NCBI GenBank assembly: GCA_905216195.1
Contig: CAJMSX010000062.1
Coordinates: forward strand, 1-17,774
Origin: an uncultured bacterium
GTDB taxonomy: Bacteria > Bacteroidota > Bacteroidia > Bacteroidales > Marinifilaceae
Direction: 5' to 3'
DNA: 17,774 nt
Shown piece by piece: positions 1-7,300 of this stretch (the first letter of the stretch is position 1; each line of letters opens with the position of its first letter). Made by a program: the position numbers and the translations under genes. The notes beneath the pieces are model-generated. The model saw only the letters and a list, made by a program, of their open reading frames with translations, searched no databases and had not been told where the DNA came from.

Positions 1-1293
1 GTACAATCCGTATTCATCGCAGAGTTCGTAAAACCGTCGGCTTTGCGGATAGTGGCTCAGGCGAACCGAATTCAGGTTGTTTTGTTTCATCAATTCGAAA
101 TCTTTACGCATCAGTTCTTCCGGAACGTAATGGCCGGTTTTCGGATTGTGTTCGTGTATATTTACGCCTTTCAGCTTGATCGGCTGTCCATTGACCAGGA
201 AGACGGTATAAGGTCTGCCATGTATGTCTTTTTCGGCACTCGGTTTGATTTCATACTTTCTGAAACCGACATGAAAGGGGACCACTTCTACGGTTTGTCC
301 GTCTTTTTGGGTAGTCATCAGTAAGCTGTACAGGTTCGGATGCTCGGAAGTCCAGGTAGCGACTTCTTTCAATGTATTGGAAAATTCAACGGTCTTTACA
401 CTTCGGGCATCCAGTTTCAAATTCTCCGCACCGGAAGAAACCGTTGCTCCTTTGCTATCCAGTAATTCGTAACTGACTTTTACGTTTGCCGGAGCCGAAC
501 CGGTGTTTTTGATGTCCATGCCGAGTTTGAAAATACCGTCTTTATACCGGTCGTCCAGCGTAGAAACCACCCGGAAATCTTTCAGAGCGGTTTGGGGTTG
601 AGACCAGAGGTATACATCCCGTTCAATTCCGCTGATCCGCCAAAAATCCTGACATTCGAGATAAGATCCGGTGCTCCAGCGGAAAATTTTAACGGTCAGT
701 ACGTTTTTTCCCGGTTTTACGTAAGGATTGATCCGGAATTCAGCGGTATTTTTCGAATCCTCACTGTAACCTACTTCTTCCCCGTTGATATAAACATATA
801 CGCCGGATTTAGCTCCTTCCAGGTTGAGGTATATATCCCGGTCCGCCCAGTCGGCCGGAATCTCGAACTCCCGGCGGTATACCCCTACAGGATTGGCTTC
901 CGGAAGGGTAGGAGGCTTAGGATTTCGCGGCTTGAACTCATAGCCGTGATTGGTGTACATGGCTACGCCGTAACCGTAAACTTCCCAATTCCCCGGAACC
1001 TGGATGTCGTGCCAGGTGTCGGTCGGTAAAGACGGGTCTGTAATATTTTCCGGTAAGTTTTTGTAAGCATCTACGAAGTAGAATTTCCAGGTGCCGTTCA
1101 GGGATAAATAATAGGGACTTTCTTCATATCGGAAACTGAGAGCTTCCGCGCGGTTGTCATACGTCATGAACGAACTGCGGGGGTATTCTTTGTTGACTGC
1201 CACCACTTGTACGTCCTGCCAGTAAGGCTGGGTTTGCGCTGTCATTTGCAAACCGGATAAGCAAAAAACGAGGAAAGGTAATAATCTTTTCAT
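1..1293 (-). CDS. Secreted GH2 beta-galactosidase (LacZ type), N-terminal part
   Basis: The enzyme should hydrolyse terminal beta-galactosides in the periplasm. Reading from ATG at 1293, the first 431 codons are open and the gene runs off the left edge. Residues 1-20 form a signal peptide ending in -MTAQ. Residues about 60-220 match the GH2 sugar-binding domain, with LacZ-like segments VPGNWEVYGYG and NPVGVYRREF. An Ig-like domain follows, and the TIM barrel begins near residue 345. Residues 376-431 contain GVNIHEHNPKTG, MKQNNLNSVRLSHYP and FYELCDEYGLY, which are the strongest family signature. The catalytic glutamates lie beyond the window and cannot be checked. The galactosidase call rests on LacZ-like motifs; another GH2 specificity is possible. 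No clear promoter was found; TATCTTCG on the minus strand near 1350 differs from TAnnTTTG at one base. Confidence 0.9.
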   Translation of the reverse strand, partial: MKRLLPFLVFCLSGLQMTAQTQPYWQDVQVVAVNKEYPRSSFMTYDNRAEALSFRYEESPYYLSLNGTWKFYFVDAYKNLPENITDPSLPTDTWHDIQVPGNWEVYGYGVAMYTNHGYEFKPRNPKPPTLPEANPVGVYRREFEIPADWADRDIYLNLEGAKSGVYVYINGEEVGYSEDSKNTAEFRINPYVKPGKNVLTVKIFRWSTGSYLECQDFWRISGIERDVYLWSQPQTALKDFRVVSTLDDRYKDGIFKLGMDIKNTGSAPANVKVSYELLDSKGATVSSGAENLKLDARSVKTVEFSNTLKEVATWTSEHPNLYSLLMTTQKDGQTVEVVPFHVGFRKYEIKPSAEKDIHGRPYTVFLVNGQPIKLKGVNIHEHNPKTGHYVPEELMRKDFELMKQNNLNSVRLSHYPQSRRFYELCDEYGLY

Positions 1294-1396
1294 TAAATAT
1301 TACAGTTGACTTGTTAAATATAATTTCAAAAAAACTGAGACGAAGATAGTGAAATATTTTACAAAGAAAAATACTTTTTTAAAAAAGAAATACTTT

Positions 1397-1404
1397 TATT
1401 TTTG
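1397..1404 (+). promoter_or_regulatory. Candidate -7 box for the ttcA-like gene
   Basis: TATTTTTG matches the Bacteroidota -7 consensus TAnnTTTG exactly. The expected -33 region is only T-rich, so support comes from one element. If used, it leaves a leader of about 210 nt before the ATG at 1624. Confidence 0.4.
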
Positions 1405-1461
1405 TCGTTTGAACTTTCTCCCTTATATAATAGGTATTTTATCAGGGAGGAGGAGAAAAGA

Positions 1462-1523
1462 GGGGCCGGATTTTCCGGTACGTGCCGGTACCCCGCTGAA
1501 GAAGCCTGAAAAACCGGCAGCCC
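1462..1523 (+). other. GC-rich foldable segment in the ttcA-like leader
   Basis: In an otherwise A+T-rich leader this 62-nt stretch can pair with itself. TGCCGGT (1483-1489) faces ACCGGCA (1513-1519), GGGC (1463-1466) faces GCCC (1520-1523), and CCGG (1466-1469) faces CCGG (1475-1478); the last two share base 1466. It matches no riboswitch class I recognise. A second small hairpin, AGAGAG / CTCTCT, lies at about 1571-1587, followed by TCCC-N5-GGGA. Confidence 0.3.
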
Positions 1524-1623
1524 GTTTGGAAGGAATGATTTTGTAAAGACCGCTATGGAAAATAAAGAAAAGAGAGGAAAACTCTCTCCCTTGGAGGGAA
1601 ATAAAAAAAAGGAAAAAGTATTT

Positions 1624-2328
1624 ATGCGGGAATTTTTCCGCAAGACCGGGAAAGCGATTTACGATTATGCTTTGATCGATGAAGGAGACCGGATTCTGGT
1701 CGGAGTGTCCGGAGGTAAAGATTCTTTGGCTTTATTGGAGGTGCTGGCTTTGAGGGCCAGAGATCCGAAGAACCGTTATACGGTAAGGGCTGCCCATATT
1801 GCGGTGGAGAATGTTGCTTACGAGGTAGACCGGGATTACATACAGGCATTTTGCGATGAGCTGGGGGTGGAAGTTGAATTCCGGACTATAAATGCGGCGG
1901 TACGGGCGGACTCGGGAAAACCGGCTTGTTTCGTATGTTCCTGGAAACGGAGAAAGGCTTTGTTTGAAATAGCGAAAGAACACGGTTGCCGGAAACTGGC
2001 CTTGGGCCATCATCGGGACGATGCGGTGGAAAGCTTGCTGATGAGTATGATGTTCAACGGAACCCTGGCCAGCATGCCTCCTAAATTGTCGATGTTCGGA
2101 GGAACGTTTACGCTGATACGTCCGTTTATTTACCTGAGTAATGAAGAAACGACACAATATGCTTTGTACCGGGGGTTTCGTCAGCAGAAAAAAAGTTGTC
2201 CCTATGAACAGGCGACGAATCGGGACGCTGTGGGTAAACTGCTGAAACAAATGGAAACTTTTTCGCCCCATGTCCGAAATAATTTGTTTGCGGCGATGAA
2301 AAATATACAACAGGAGTATTTACCTTGA
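1624..2328 (+). CDS. TtcA-like tRNA 2-thiocytidine synthetase (PP-loop ATPase)
   Basis: Cytoplasmic enzyme of the TtcA/TilS family. TtcA activates cytidine 32 of certain tRNAs with ATP and inserts sulfur using a 4Fe-4S cluster. Counting from ATG 1624, the PP-loop SGGKDS is at residues 29-34, GHHRDD at 129-133, the CxxC pair at C102 and C105, and the third cluster cysteine is probably C192 in KSCPYE. This three-cysteine pattern separates TtcA from TilS. Length is 234 residues. An in-frame ATG at 1555 would add 23 Lys-rich residues encoded by hairpin-forming DNA; I prefer 1624, which follows GGAA and begins where the family similarity begins (REFFRKTGKAIYDY). The gene stands alone, convergent with the M14 peptidase gene. 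It ends in TGA, which confirms TGA as a stop in this genome. Confidence 0.88.
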   Translation: MREFFRKTGKAIYDYALIDEGDRILVGVSGGKDSLALLEVLALRARDPKNRYTVRAAHIAVENVAYEVDRDYIQAFCDELGVEVEFRTINAAVRADSGKPACFVCSWKRRKALFEIAKEHGCRKLALGHHRDDAVESLLMSMMFNGTLASMPPKLSMFGGTFTLIRPFIYLSNEETTQYALYRGFRQQKKSCPYEQATNRDAVGKLLKQMETFSPHVRNNLFAAMKNIQQEYLP

Positions 2329-2330
2329 AG

Positions 2331-2412
2331 GAATACCCGGAATAGGCCTGGGGACGGAAGTAGGGGTACAAAAGGGGGCGTCCTGCCGGTTGTATTCCGG
2401 GTATTCTTTTTT
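2331..2412 (+). terminator. Large inverted repeat / terminator between convergent genes
   Basis: GAATACCCGGAATA (2331-2344) and TATTCCGGGTATTC (2393-2406) are perfect 14-bp inverted arms separated by 48 nt. The right arm is followed by TTTTTTATT, as expected of a terminator for the plus-strand ttcA-like gene. The T run overlaps the stop codon of the minus-strand peptidase. On the minus strand no T run follows. The spacer is larger than usual for a terminator; inside it GGACG (2352-2356) and CGTCC (2379-2383) can also pair. Confidence 0.6.
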
Positions 2413-4207
2413 ATTGTAATTTTTCGACTTGTTGGCGATCCATGATCCGCCAGGCGGGATGTACATCGTTATCGGTATGGGCGATCCGTTTTACTTTGTC
2501 GTAAAAGTAACGGAGGATGGCTGACGGATTGGAAGCAAACCCGGGATCGGAAGCTTTTTTCGCTTCGAATTCTTTTTTCAATTCCGGATCTTTTGCCAGC
2601 ATTTCCCGTCCTTTTACTTCCATATAAGGAACTCCGATCCAAAATTCTCCCGGAGCCTGTACGACCGAATTCAGGAAACCCCAGTAGGTGAGAGAACCGG
2701 GAGCCGCAGGTTCCAGCAGCCAGGCTACGATACGGGCGGAAGGTTGATTCATGTCGATCAACAGACTCCCTGCCGGATAGTCCATTTCTTCGGTCTGTAC
2801 GGAGTATTCCGTTTTTACGGGTATGCGTCCTTCGCTTTGGCGGGTGGCAAAAGCGGCTTTGGTATACCGGTAAGTTTGAACGCTGAGTGTACCTGCTTTT
2901 TCCAAGGGGCGATAGCGGACACCGTGCAAATCGAGGATTTCCACGATGTTTTTCCATTGGGGCATGAGCAGATAAGCTTCGGGCAATTGCAGGCTGATCG
3001 TAGGTTCGAAGGAGGTGAACAAAGGCGTATGTACGGTAATGGGTTGGTTGTAGTCGTGTTTGGTCCAGTCGCCCCCACTGAGATCGCTTTTTACCGTAAT
3101 TCGTTTCCACCCCAGGAAGTCCACCATCACACTGTCTTTACAGGTGGACCGGAAAGCGAAATCCATCGGTTGCCGTCGGAAATCGGCACTGGCCGTATGG
3201 CGATCGGCTTCGGCCACCTTTCGTTTCAATTCCGACTGTTTTTCATTCAGAATTTCGGCGGAAGCTTTTAATAATTCGTAAGTAGAAAGTACTCTTTGTT
3301 TATAAGGTTTATAGATATGATTTTCGACCAGTAGGCCTACCCGGTTCCGGGCCGCTACATATCCCTGGGAATAGCGGGGATCGAAGATTTCCATTTCAAT
3401 GCCGGATTCGGGAGTATTGTATTGGCGGAAAGAAAAATAAGGGAAAATAGGGAATCCGGCCGCAGCCATTTTTTCCTTCAGATTTTTTTCGAAGACGGAA
3501 ACGGTCCACTTCCGGAGTCCGCTTTCCATATAAGTACTGTTGGTTTCCAGGTTGTATGTAACCACATATTGAAAGTCGGCTCCGTCGGTTACATGCACGT
3601 CGATGAACAATTCCGGCATCCAGCGATTGAATAATTTTAGCCAGTCGCGCATTTCGGGGGCGTCTGCTTTCAGAAAATCGCGGTTGAGATTGATGAGTTG
3701 TCCGGTTACCCGGGTGCCCAATTCTTCCGGACCGTTTTGATTGAGCCGGTTGTGTGCTCCGAAATTTTCGTGTCCGTCTACATTGAAAATGGGGATGAAA
3801 AGCATACTGACCCCGTCCAGCAGATGAAGGTGTTTTTTCCGGATAACCATATCCCGGAGAAGCATGAATCCGGCATCTTTCCCGTCGGGTTCTCCCGAAT
3901 GTATGCAAGCTTCCACATACATGACGACTTTACCGCTGTTTCGTATTTCTTCCGGTGTAGTGTATCCGTCTTTGTCTACAATTAACAACGGTAAATCCCG
4001 TCCTTCCGGACTGGTGCCGAAAGTCGTATAATGCACCATAGGGGAAGCTGCGGCCAGGGCTTGGGCATAGGCGACGGTTTCGGTGTAGCGCGGCGTTTTT
4101 ATAAAGCCCGATTTTTCGCAATCTGTAATGAAATCCGGAGCATACTGGGCGTATACTTCCCCCTGCATTCCATAGAGGAGGACGATAAGATAAAGAAATT
4201 TTTTCAT
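2411..4207 (-). CDS. Secreted M14-family zinc metallocarboxypeptidase
   Basis: Predicted exported peptidase that removes C-terminal residues from peptides with a zinc ion. The 598-residue product has a signal peptide (residues 1-21, ending VYAQ). The M14 zinc site is visible as H103-S-G-E106 in ACIHSGEPDG, with a third ligand probably H205 in FIDVHVTDG. A substrate-binding Asn-Arg pair fits N175-R176 in LNLNRDF-like sequence. The catalytic glutamate probably lies around GLLVENHIYKPY. About 250 residues follow the catalytic domain, without a domain I recognise. The gene is monocistronic and convergent with the ttcA-like gene. The exact specificity (carboxypeptidase, DD- or amidated-peptide hydrolase) cannot be read from sequence. 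Confidence 0.87.
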   Translation of the reverse strand: MKKFLYLIVLLYGMQGEVYAQYAPDFITDCEKSGFIKTPRYTETVAYAQALAAASPMVHYTTFGTSPEGRDLPLLIVDKDGYTTPEEIRNSGKVVMYVEACIHSGEPDGKDAGFMLLRDMVIRKKHLHLLDGVSMLFIPIFNVDGHENFGAHNRLNQNGPEELGTRVTGQLINLNRDFLKADAPEMRDWLKLFNRWMPELFIDVHVTDGADFQYVVTYNLETNSTYMESGLRKWTVSVFEKNLKEKMAAAGFPIFPYFSFRQYNTPESGIEMEIFDPRYSQGYVAARNRVGLLVENHIYKPYKQRVLSTYELLKASAEILNEKQSELKRKVAEADRHTASADFRRQPMDFAFRSTCKDSVMVDFLGWKRITVKSDLSGGDWTKHDYNQPITVHTPLFTSFEPTISLQLPEAYLLMPQWKNIVEILDLHGVRYRPLEKAGTLSVQTYRYTKAAFATRQSEGRIPVKTEYSVQTEEMDYPAGSLLIDMNQPSARIVAWLLEPAAPGSLTYWGFLNSVVQAPGEFWIGVPYMEVKGREMLAKDPELKKEFEAKKASDPGFASNPSAILRYFYDKVKRIAHTDNDVHPAWRIMDRQQVEKLQ

Positions 4208-4245
4208 GTTTATGGAGTTGTTATTTTTGATTAAACGATGTCGTG

Positions 4246-4253
4246 CAAAATTA
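4246..4253 (-). promoter_or_regulatory. Candidate -7 box for the M14 peptidase gene
   Basis: On the minus strand TAATTTTG matches TAnnTTTG. It lies 39 bp upstream of the start codon at 4207. A TTG at 4271-4269 is only 15 nt away, shorter than the usual 19-21, so the -33 element is doubtful. Confidence 0.4.
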
Positions 4254-4353
4254 AATATTAATTCGAGACAAGAATCGAAAGCAAAGAGAGATCCGGCATA
4301 ATTTCGGTTATTTTTCGAAAGATAAGGAGGCGAGACGAAAACGTTTGAATAAA

Positions 4354-4382
4354 TTTTCCGAAAAACTTTTTTATTCGGAAAA
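4354..4382. promoter_or_regulatory. Palindrome over the greA -33 region
   Basis: TTTTCCGAA (4354-4362) and TTCGGAAAA (4374-4382) are perfect 9-bp inverted arms around an 11-nt A/T-rich spacer. The right arm ends just before the -7 box at 4390, so a bound dimer would cover the -33 region. No regulator gene lies next to it. Chance pairing in A+T-rich DNA is possible. Confidence 0.35.
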
Positions 4383-4389
4383 AAAAATA

Positions 4390-4397
4390 TACTTTTG
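4390..4397 (+). promoter_or_regulatory. Candidate -7 box for greA
   Basis: TACTTTTG matches TAnnTTTG exactly. The -33 region about 19 nt upstream is a T run. The predicted transcript starts near 4404, giving a leader of about 107 nt before greA. Confidence 0.5.
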
Positions 4398-4445
4398 TGT
4401 CGGAGGTGAGGATTCCGAAATACAGGAATTCTTTTTTAGATAAAA

Positions 4446-4482
4446 GGCACTTATTGGAGGATAAGTGTCATTTATTTTTTTT
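4446..4482 (+). terminator. Terminator-like hairpin in the greA leader
   Basis: GGCACTTAT (4446-4454) pairs with ATAAGTGTC (4461-4469) over nine pairs, one of them G-U, around the loop TGGAGG. ATTTATTTTTTTT follows at once. This has the form of an intrinsic terminator, but it lies between the predicted greA promoter and the greA start at 4511. A transcript ending here would be a short leader RNA of about 75 nt. It could instead stop transcription entering from upstream, but the upstream gene is on the other strand. Confidence 0.6.
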
Positions 4483-4510
4483 ATGTATTAACGGGCTTAA
4501 ATGATATATT

Positions 4511-4987
4511 ATGAGTGCAAAAGTATCTTATGTAACGAAAGAGGGTTTAAAGAAGCTACAGGATGAGCTTGACAGACTACAAAACGTGGAAAGGGCGAAA
4601 ATATCCCGAGCTATTGGTGAAGCTATAGAGAAAGGAGATATTTCTGAAAATGCCGAATATGATGCAGCTAAAGATGCTCAGGGTCTGCTGGAAGCGAAGA
4701 TTGCACAATTGCAGGAAACCATTACCAGTTGCCGGATTATCGACGAGTCGCAATTGGATACTTCCAAAGTGCAGATGCTGACCAAAGTCACAATCAAAAA
4801 TATCAAGAACGGAGCCACCATGGCTTATATGCTGGTATCCGAAACAGAAGCGGATTTTAAAGCCGGGAAACTCTCTATTCATACCCCCATAGCCCAGGCT
4901 TTGGTGGGGAAAAAAGTAGGAGACGTAGTGAAAGTAAAGGTCCCTGCCGGGGAAATGGAATTTGAAATTCTGGATATTAGTTTATAA
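4511..4987 (+). CDS. greA: Transcription elongation factor GreA
   Basis: GreA binds the secondary channel of RNA polymerase and stimulates cleavage of backtracked transcripts. The 158-residue length is normal. Residues 1-75 form the antiparallel coiled coil, with the acidic tip GDISENAEYDAAK carrying D43 and E46, which correspond to the magnesium-chelating D41 and E44 of E. coli GreA. Residues 80-158 form the FKBP-like C-terminal domain, ending PAGEMEFEILDISL. The HIT-family gene starts 11 bp downstream and is probably cotranscribed. A terminator-like hairpin in the leader suggests attenuation. Confidence 0.96.
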   Translation: MSAKVSYVTKEGLKKLQDELDRLQNVERAKISRAIGEAIEKGDISENAEYDAAKDAQGLLEAKIAQLQETITSCRIIDESQLDTSKVQMLTKVTIKNIKNGATMAYMLVSETEADFKAGKLSIHTPIAQALVGKKVGDVVKVKVPAGEMEFEILDISL

Positions 4988-4998
4988 AACGTTCAGGT

Positions 4999-5394
4999 AT
5001 GGCAACTATTTTTTCTAAAATCATTCGCGGTGAGATTCCCTCTTATAAGGTGGCGGAATCGGAGCGGTTTTATGCTTTTCTGGATATCGCTCCTTTGCAG
5101 AAAGGACATACGCTGGTGGTGCCCAAACGGGAAGAAGATTATATTTTCGATCTGACGGATCAGGAACTGTCGGAAATGATGATTTTTGCCAAAAAAGTGG
5201 CGAAAGCTATTGAAAAGAGCGTACCTTGTAAACGGGTCGGCGTAGCCGTTATCGGTTTGGATGTCCCCCATGCCCATATTCATCTGGTTCCTCTTACCGG
5301 AGGAAATGACTTGAATTTTTCACATCCTAAAAAAGAATTTTCTTCTGAAGAGATGCAGGCCTGCGCTCATCTAATTGCTTCAAATTTAGAATAA
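4999..5394 (+). CDS. HIT-family (HINT-like) nucleotide hydrolase
   Basis: Histidine-triad protein of 131 residues, expected to hydrolyse nucleoside phosphoramidates or similar nucleotides in the cytoplasm. The triad HAHIHL is at residues 91-96, and H93, the middle histidine, should be the nucleophile. The N-terminal FSKIIRGEIPSYKV and the segment GHTLVVPKRE are typical of the HINT branch. The start is 11 bp after the greA stop codon, and a strong terminator follows, so greA and this gene form a two-gene unit. The exact physiological substrate is unknown for most members. Confidence 0.92.
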   Translation: MATIFSKIIRGEIPSYKVAESERFYAFLDIAPLQKGHTLVVPKREEDYIFDLTDQELSEMMIFAKKVAKAIEKSVPCKRVGVAVIGLDVPHAHIHLVPLTGGNDLNFSHPKKEFSSEEMQACAHLIASNLE

Positions 5395-5415
5395 GGTATT
5401 TATACTGAGATAAAT

Positions 5416-5450
5416 AGAGGACATTTTCAGGAATGTCCTCTCTTTTTTTT
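5416..5450 (+). terminator. Intrinsic terminator of greA-HIT
   Basis: AGAGGACATT (5416-5425) and AATGTCCTCT (5432-5441) are perfect 10-bp arms around a 6-nt loop, followed by CTTTTTTTT. It lies 22 bp after the HIT-family stop codon. Confidence 0.9.
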
Positions 5451-5459
5451 GTTTTTTTC

Positions 5460-5489
5460 TTGTTTTATAAATTTTTCTGCTTACATTTG
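5460..5489 (+). promoter_or_regulatory. Promoter of the ABC-GntR operon
   Basis: TTG at 5460-5462, a spacer of exactly 19 nt, then TACATTTG at 5482-5489. This fits the Bacteroidota -33/-7 arrangement well. The operator palindrome begins at the next base. Confidence 0.7.
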
Positions 5490-5515
5490 TAGTGTATTAA
5501 ATCACTAATACACTA
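5490..5515. promoter_or_regulatory. Perfect palindrome, probable YtrA-type GntR operator
   Basis: TAGTGTATTA (5490-5499) and TAATACACTA (5506-5515) are perfect inverted 10-mers around the spacer AATCAC. The palindrome starts at the base after the -7 box and would cover the transcription start. The GTGTA...TACAC form fits operators of GntR regulators, and a YtrA-type gene is the last gene of the operon at 7684. Inference: the operon represses itself. Confidence 0.75.
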
Positions 5516-5545
5516 ATGAAGTGTTTATTTTTAAAACAAAGAGAT

Positions 5546-6370
5546 ATGATTGAAGTAAAAAATCTGAGTTTCGCTTACGGACGGAGACATGTCGTTTTTT
5601 CGGACCTCAATCTGAGGATGGGAAAAGGACATATATACGGACTGTTGGGTAAGAACGGGGCCGGTAAGAGTACCTTACTGAAGTTGGTTACCGGTTTGTT
5701 ATTTCCCGGAAAGGGGGAATTGAATGTATTGGGAGACCGGCCGGCTTTGCGGCATCCCTCTTTTCTTTCGGAGTTGTTTTTTATTCCGGAAGAGTTTTAT
5801 TTGCCGGATTTGAATATACGGACTTATGCCAAATTGCTCGCTCCTTTTTATCCGCGGTTTGATTTCGATGAACTCGAGGGCTATCTGGAAGAATTTGAAA
5901 TCCCGGGTAGCGGTCGGTTGAGTCAGATGTCGTACGGACAGCGCAAGAAGGCTTTGATAGCTTTAGCCTTGTCTTGCAATACCTCTCTTCTGGTGATGGA
6001 CGAACCGACCAACGGTTTGGATATTCCTTCCAAGAGCCGTTTTCGTAAGGTAATATCTTCCGTAGCTAACGAAGACCGTTGTATGATTATTTCCACGCAT
6101 CAGGTCCGGGATCTGGAAAATCTGATCGATGCGATAGTGATTATCGATCAGAGCCGGATTTTGCTCAATACGACGACGGACGTGATTACTGAGAAATTAT
6201 TGTTCCGTCAGGTGGGAGAAGGGGACGATATTTTATTTGAGGAAGTTTCTTTAAAAGGACGTTGGGGGTGTGTGCCGAATACGGAACATGCCGATAGCCG
6301 TCTGGATATGGAGTTTTTCTTCAATGCCGTCTTGGAGAATCCGGAACGAATCGCTCAAATTTTTAAATAA
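5546..6370 (+). CDS. ABC transporter ATP-binding protein
   Basis: ATPase of an ABC exporter; it pairs with the permease encoded 7 bp downstream. Counting from ATG 5546 (274 residues), Walker A GKNGAGKS is at 35-42, the signature LSQMSYGQ at 125-132, Walker B LLVMDEPT at 148-155 with catalytic E153, and the H-loop histidine is H185 in IISTHQ. The last 70 residues after the ATPase core are variable, as in YtrB-like ATPases. An ATG at 5516 directly abuts the operator and would add ten residues; I prefer 5546 because MIEVKNLSFAYG is the usual ABC N-terminus. The substrate is unknown. YtrA-linked transporters are often induced by cell-wall-active compounds, but nothing here shows that directly. 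Confidence 0.92.
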   Translation: MIEVKNLSFAYGRRHVVFSDLNLRMGKGHIYGLLGKNGAGKSTLLKLVTGLLFPGKGELNVLGDRPALRHPSFLSELFFIPEEFYLPDLNIRTYAKLLAPFYPRFDFDELEGYLEEFEIPGSGRLSQMSYGQRKKALIALALSCNTSLLVMDEPTNGLDIPSKSRFRKVISSVANEDRCMIISTHQVRDLENLIDAIVIIDQSRILLNTTTDVITEKLLFRQVGEGDDILFEEVSLKGRWGCVPNTEHADSRLDMEFFFNAVLENPERIAQIFK

Positions 6371-6377
6371 TTCGGTT

Positions 6378-7289
6378 ATGAAAGAGATATTCAATATAAA
6401 AAGATTCGGTGCTTTATGGATAAAGACCCATCGGGAAAATAGGAAAAGTAACCTGATATGGATAGGGATCATGCTTATCGTGACCTTTATGTGTATGTGT
6501 CATTTCAATCCTTTCGTAGCGGAATATACGAAAACGGTCGGGGAGGCTGCCAAAGAAAATTTTTTCCGGCATTACCGGGAGATGTATACGCTTATTTTCT
6601 GGGGATTGTTATTTCTTTTTTCCATAGTCATGGCTGTGCGTTCGTTCAAGGATATCTTATCGCCTCACAAGGCGACGGGAGCTTTGTTGCTACCGGCTTC
6701 TGTTTTTGAAAAATACCTGTTGGCTTTTGTGAACGCGACTTTGGTGGTTTTTGTCGTTTATCTGGTTCTGTTTTACGGAATGGGTTGGATAGTTAACAGT
6801 TATAAATATGCCGGGGTGAGTGAATTTTCTTTTACAGAGGGTTGGCTGGGAGTGAAAATTCCACAGGCTGTAGAAGGACAGGAAATTATTCGGCCGGTTA
6901 TCGGTAACGTGTTGGATCTTACGGGTAATGCGAAAATCAACGGTCAATGGGGATCGGAAGTTTTATCGCCTTTCCTGACGTGGAGTATGTTGTTGATTTT
7001 CTGGATATTCCTGGTGTCTGTATTTATGTGGGGATCGGTGACTTTCCGGAAACGCACGGCTTTGCTGACGATTTTAGTCCATTTTTTTATCTTTTTGGGA
7101 GTAGGTTACGGGATGTTCCGGATTATCAAAGGGATCTCGGGGATTTATTTGGCGAATCAGGAAATTTCCTCTTCTCTTTACCCCGATCTTCTGCCGCCTT
7201 CCCCTTACTGGGGGTTGTTATCGGGAATATTCCCTTTGACTTATTTGGTGGTAGTCTGGTTGAAACTTAGAAAAAGACAGGTAAATTAA
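6378..7289 (+). CDS. ABC transporter permease, six predicted helices
   Basis: Membrane partner of the preceding ATPase, 303 residues. Hydrophobic segments suggest six helices, for example LIWIGIMLIVTFMCMC, LIFWGLLFLFSIVMAV, FVNATLVVFVVYLVLFYGMGW, MLLIFWIFLVSVFMW, ILVHFFIFLGVGYGMF and LTYLVVVWLKL. There is no large extracytoplasmic domain of the MacB type. The start at 6378 is 7 bp after the ATPase stop codon; the frame is open further upstream but overlaps the ATPase gene. The sequence resembles ABC-2-like permeases only in general character, so the substrate cannot be inferred. Confidence 0.85.
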   Translation: MKEIFNIKRFGALWIKTHRENRKSNLIWIGIMLIVTFMCMCHFNPFVAEYTKTVGEAAKENFFRHYREMYTLIFWGLLFLFSIVMAVRSFKDILSPHKATGALLLPASVFEKYLLAFVNATLVVFVVYLVLFYGMGWIVNSYKYAGVSEFSFTEGWLGVKIPQAVEGQEIIRPVIGNVLDLTGNAKINGQWGSEVLSPFLTWSMLLIFWIFLVSVFMWGSVTFRKRTALLTILVHFFIFLGVGYGMFRIIKGISGIYLANQEISSSLYPDLLPPSPYWGLLSGIFPLTYLVVVWLKLRKRQVN

Positions 7290-7300
7290 AAAGAGACGTT

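Noticed and set aside
592..1029. Plus-strand open frame of 145 codons
   Set aside because: It is antisense to the clearly conserved GH2 gene.
1462..1523. Cobalamin or TPP riboswitch
   Set aside because: The conserved core sequences of these classes are absent; only generic pairing is seen.
1349..1546. Short plus-strand frame of 65 codons before the ttcA-like gene
   Set aside because: Lys/Phe-rich start in A+T-rich DNA, overlap with the predicted promoter, and no recognisable protein pattern. It is better explained as promoter and leader.
6270..6377. N-terminal extension of the permease from the upstream ATG at 6270
   Set aside because: It overlaps the conserved end of the ATPase gene in another frame, and the ATG at 6378 gives a normal permease N-terminus.
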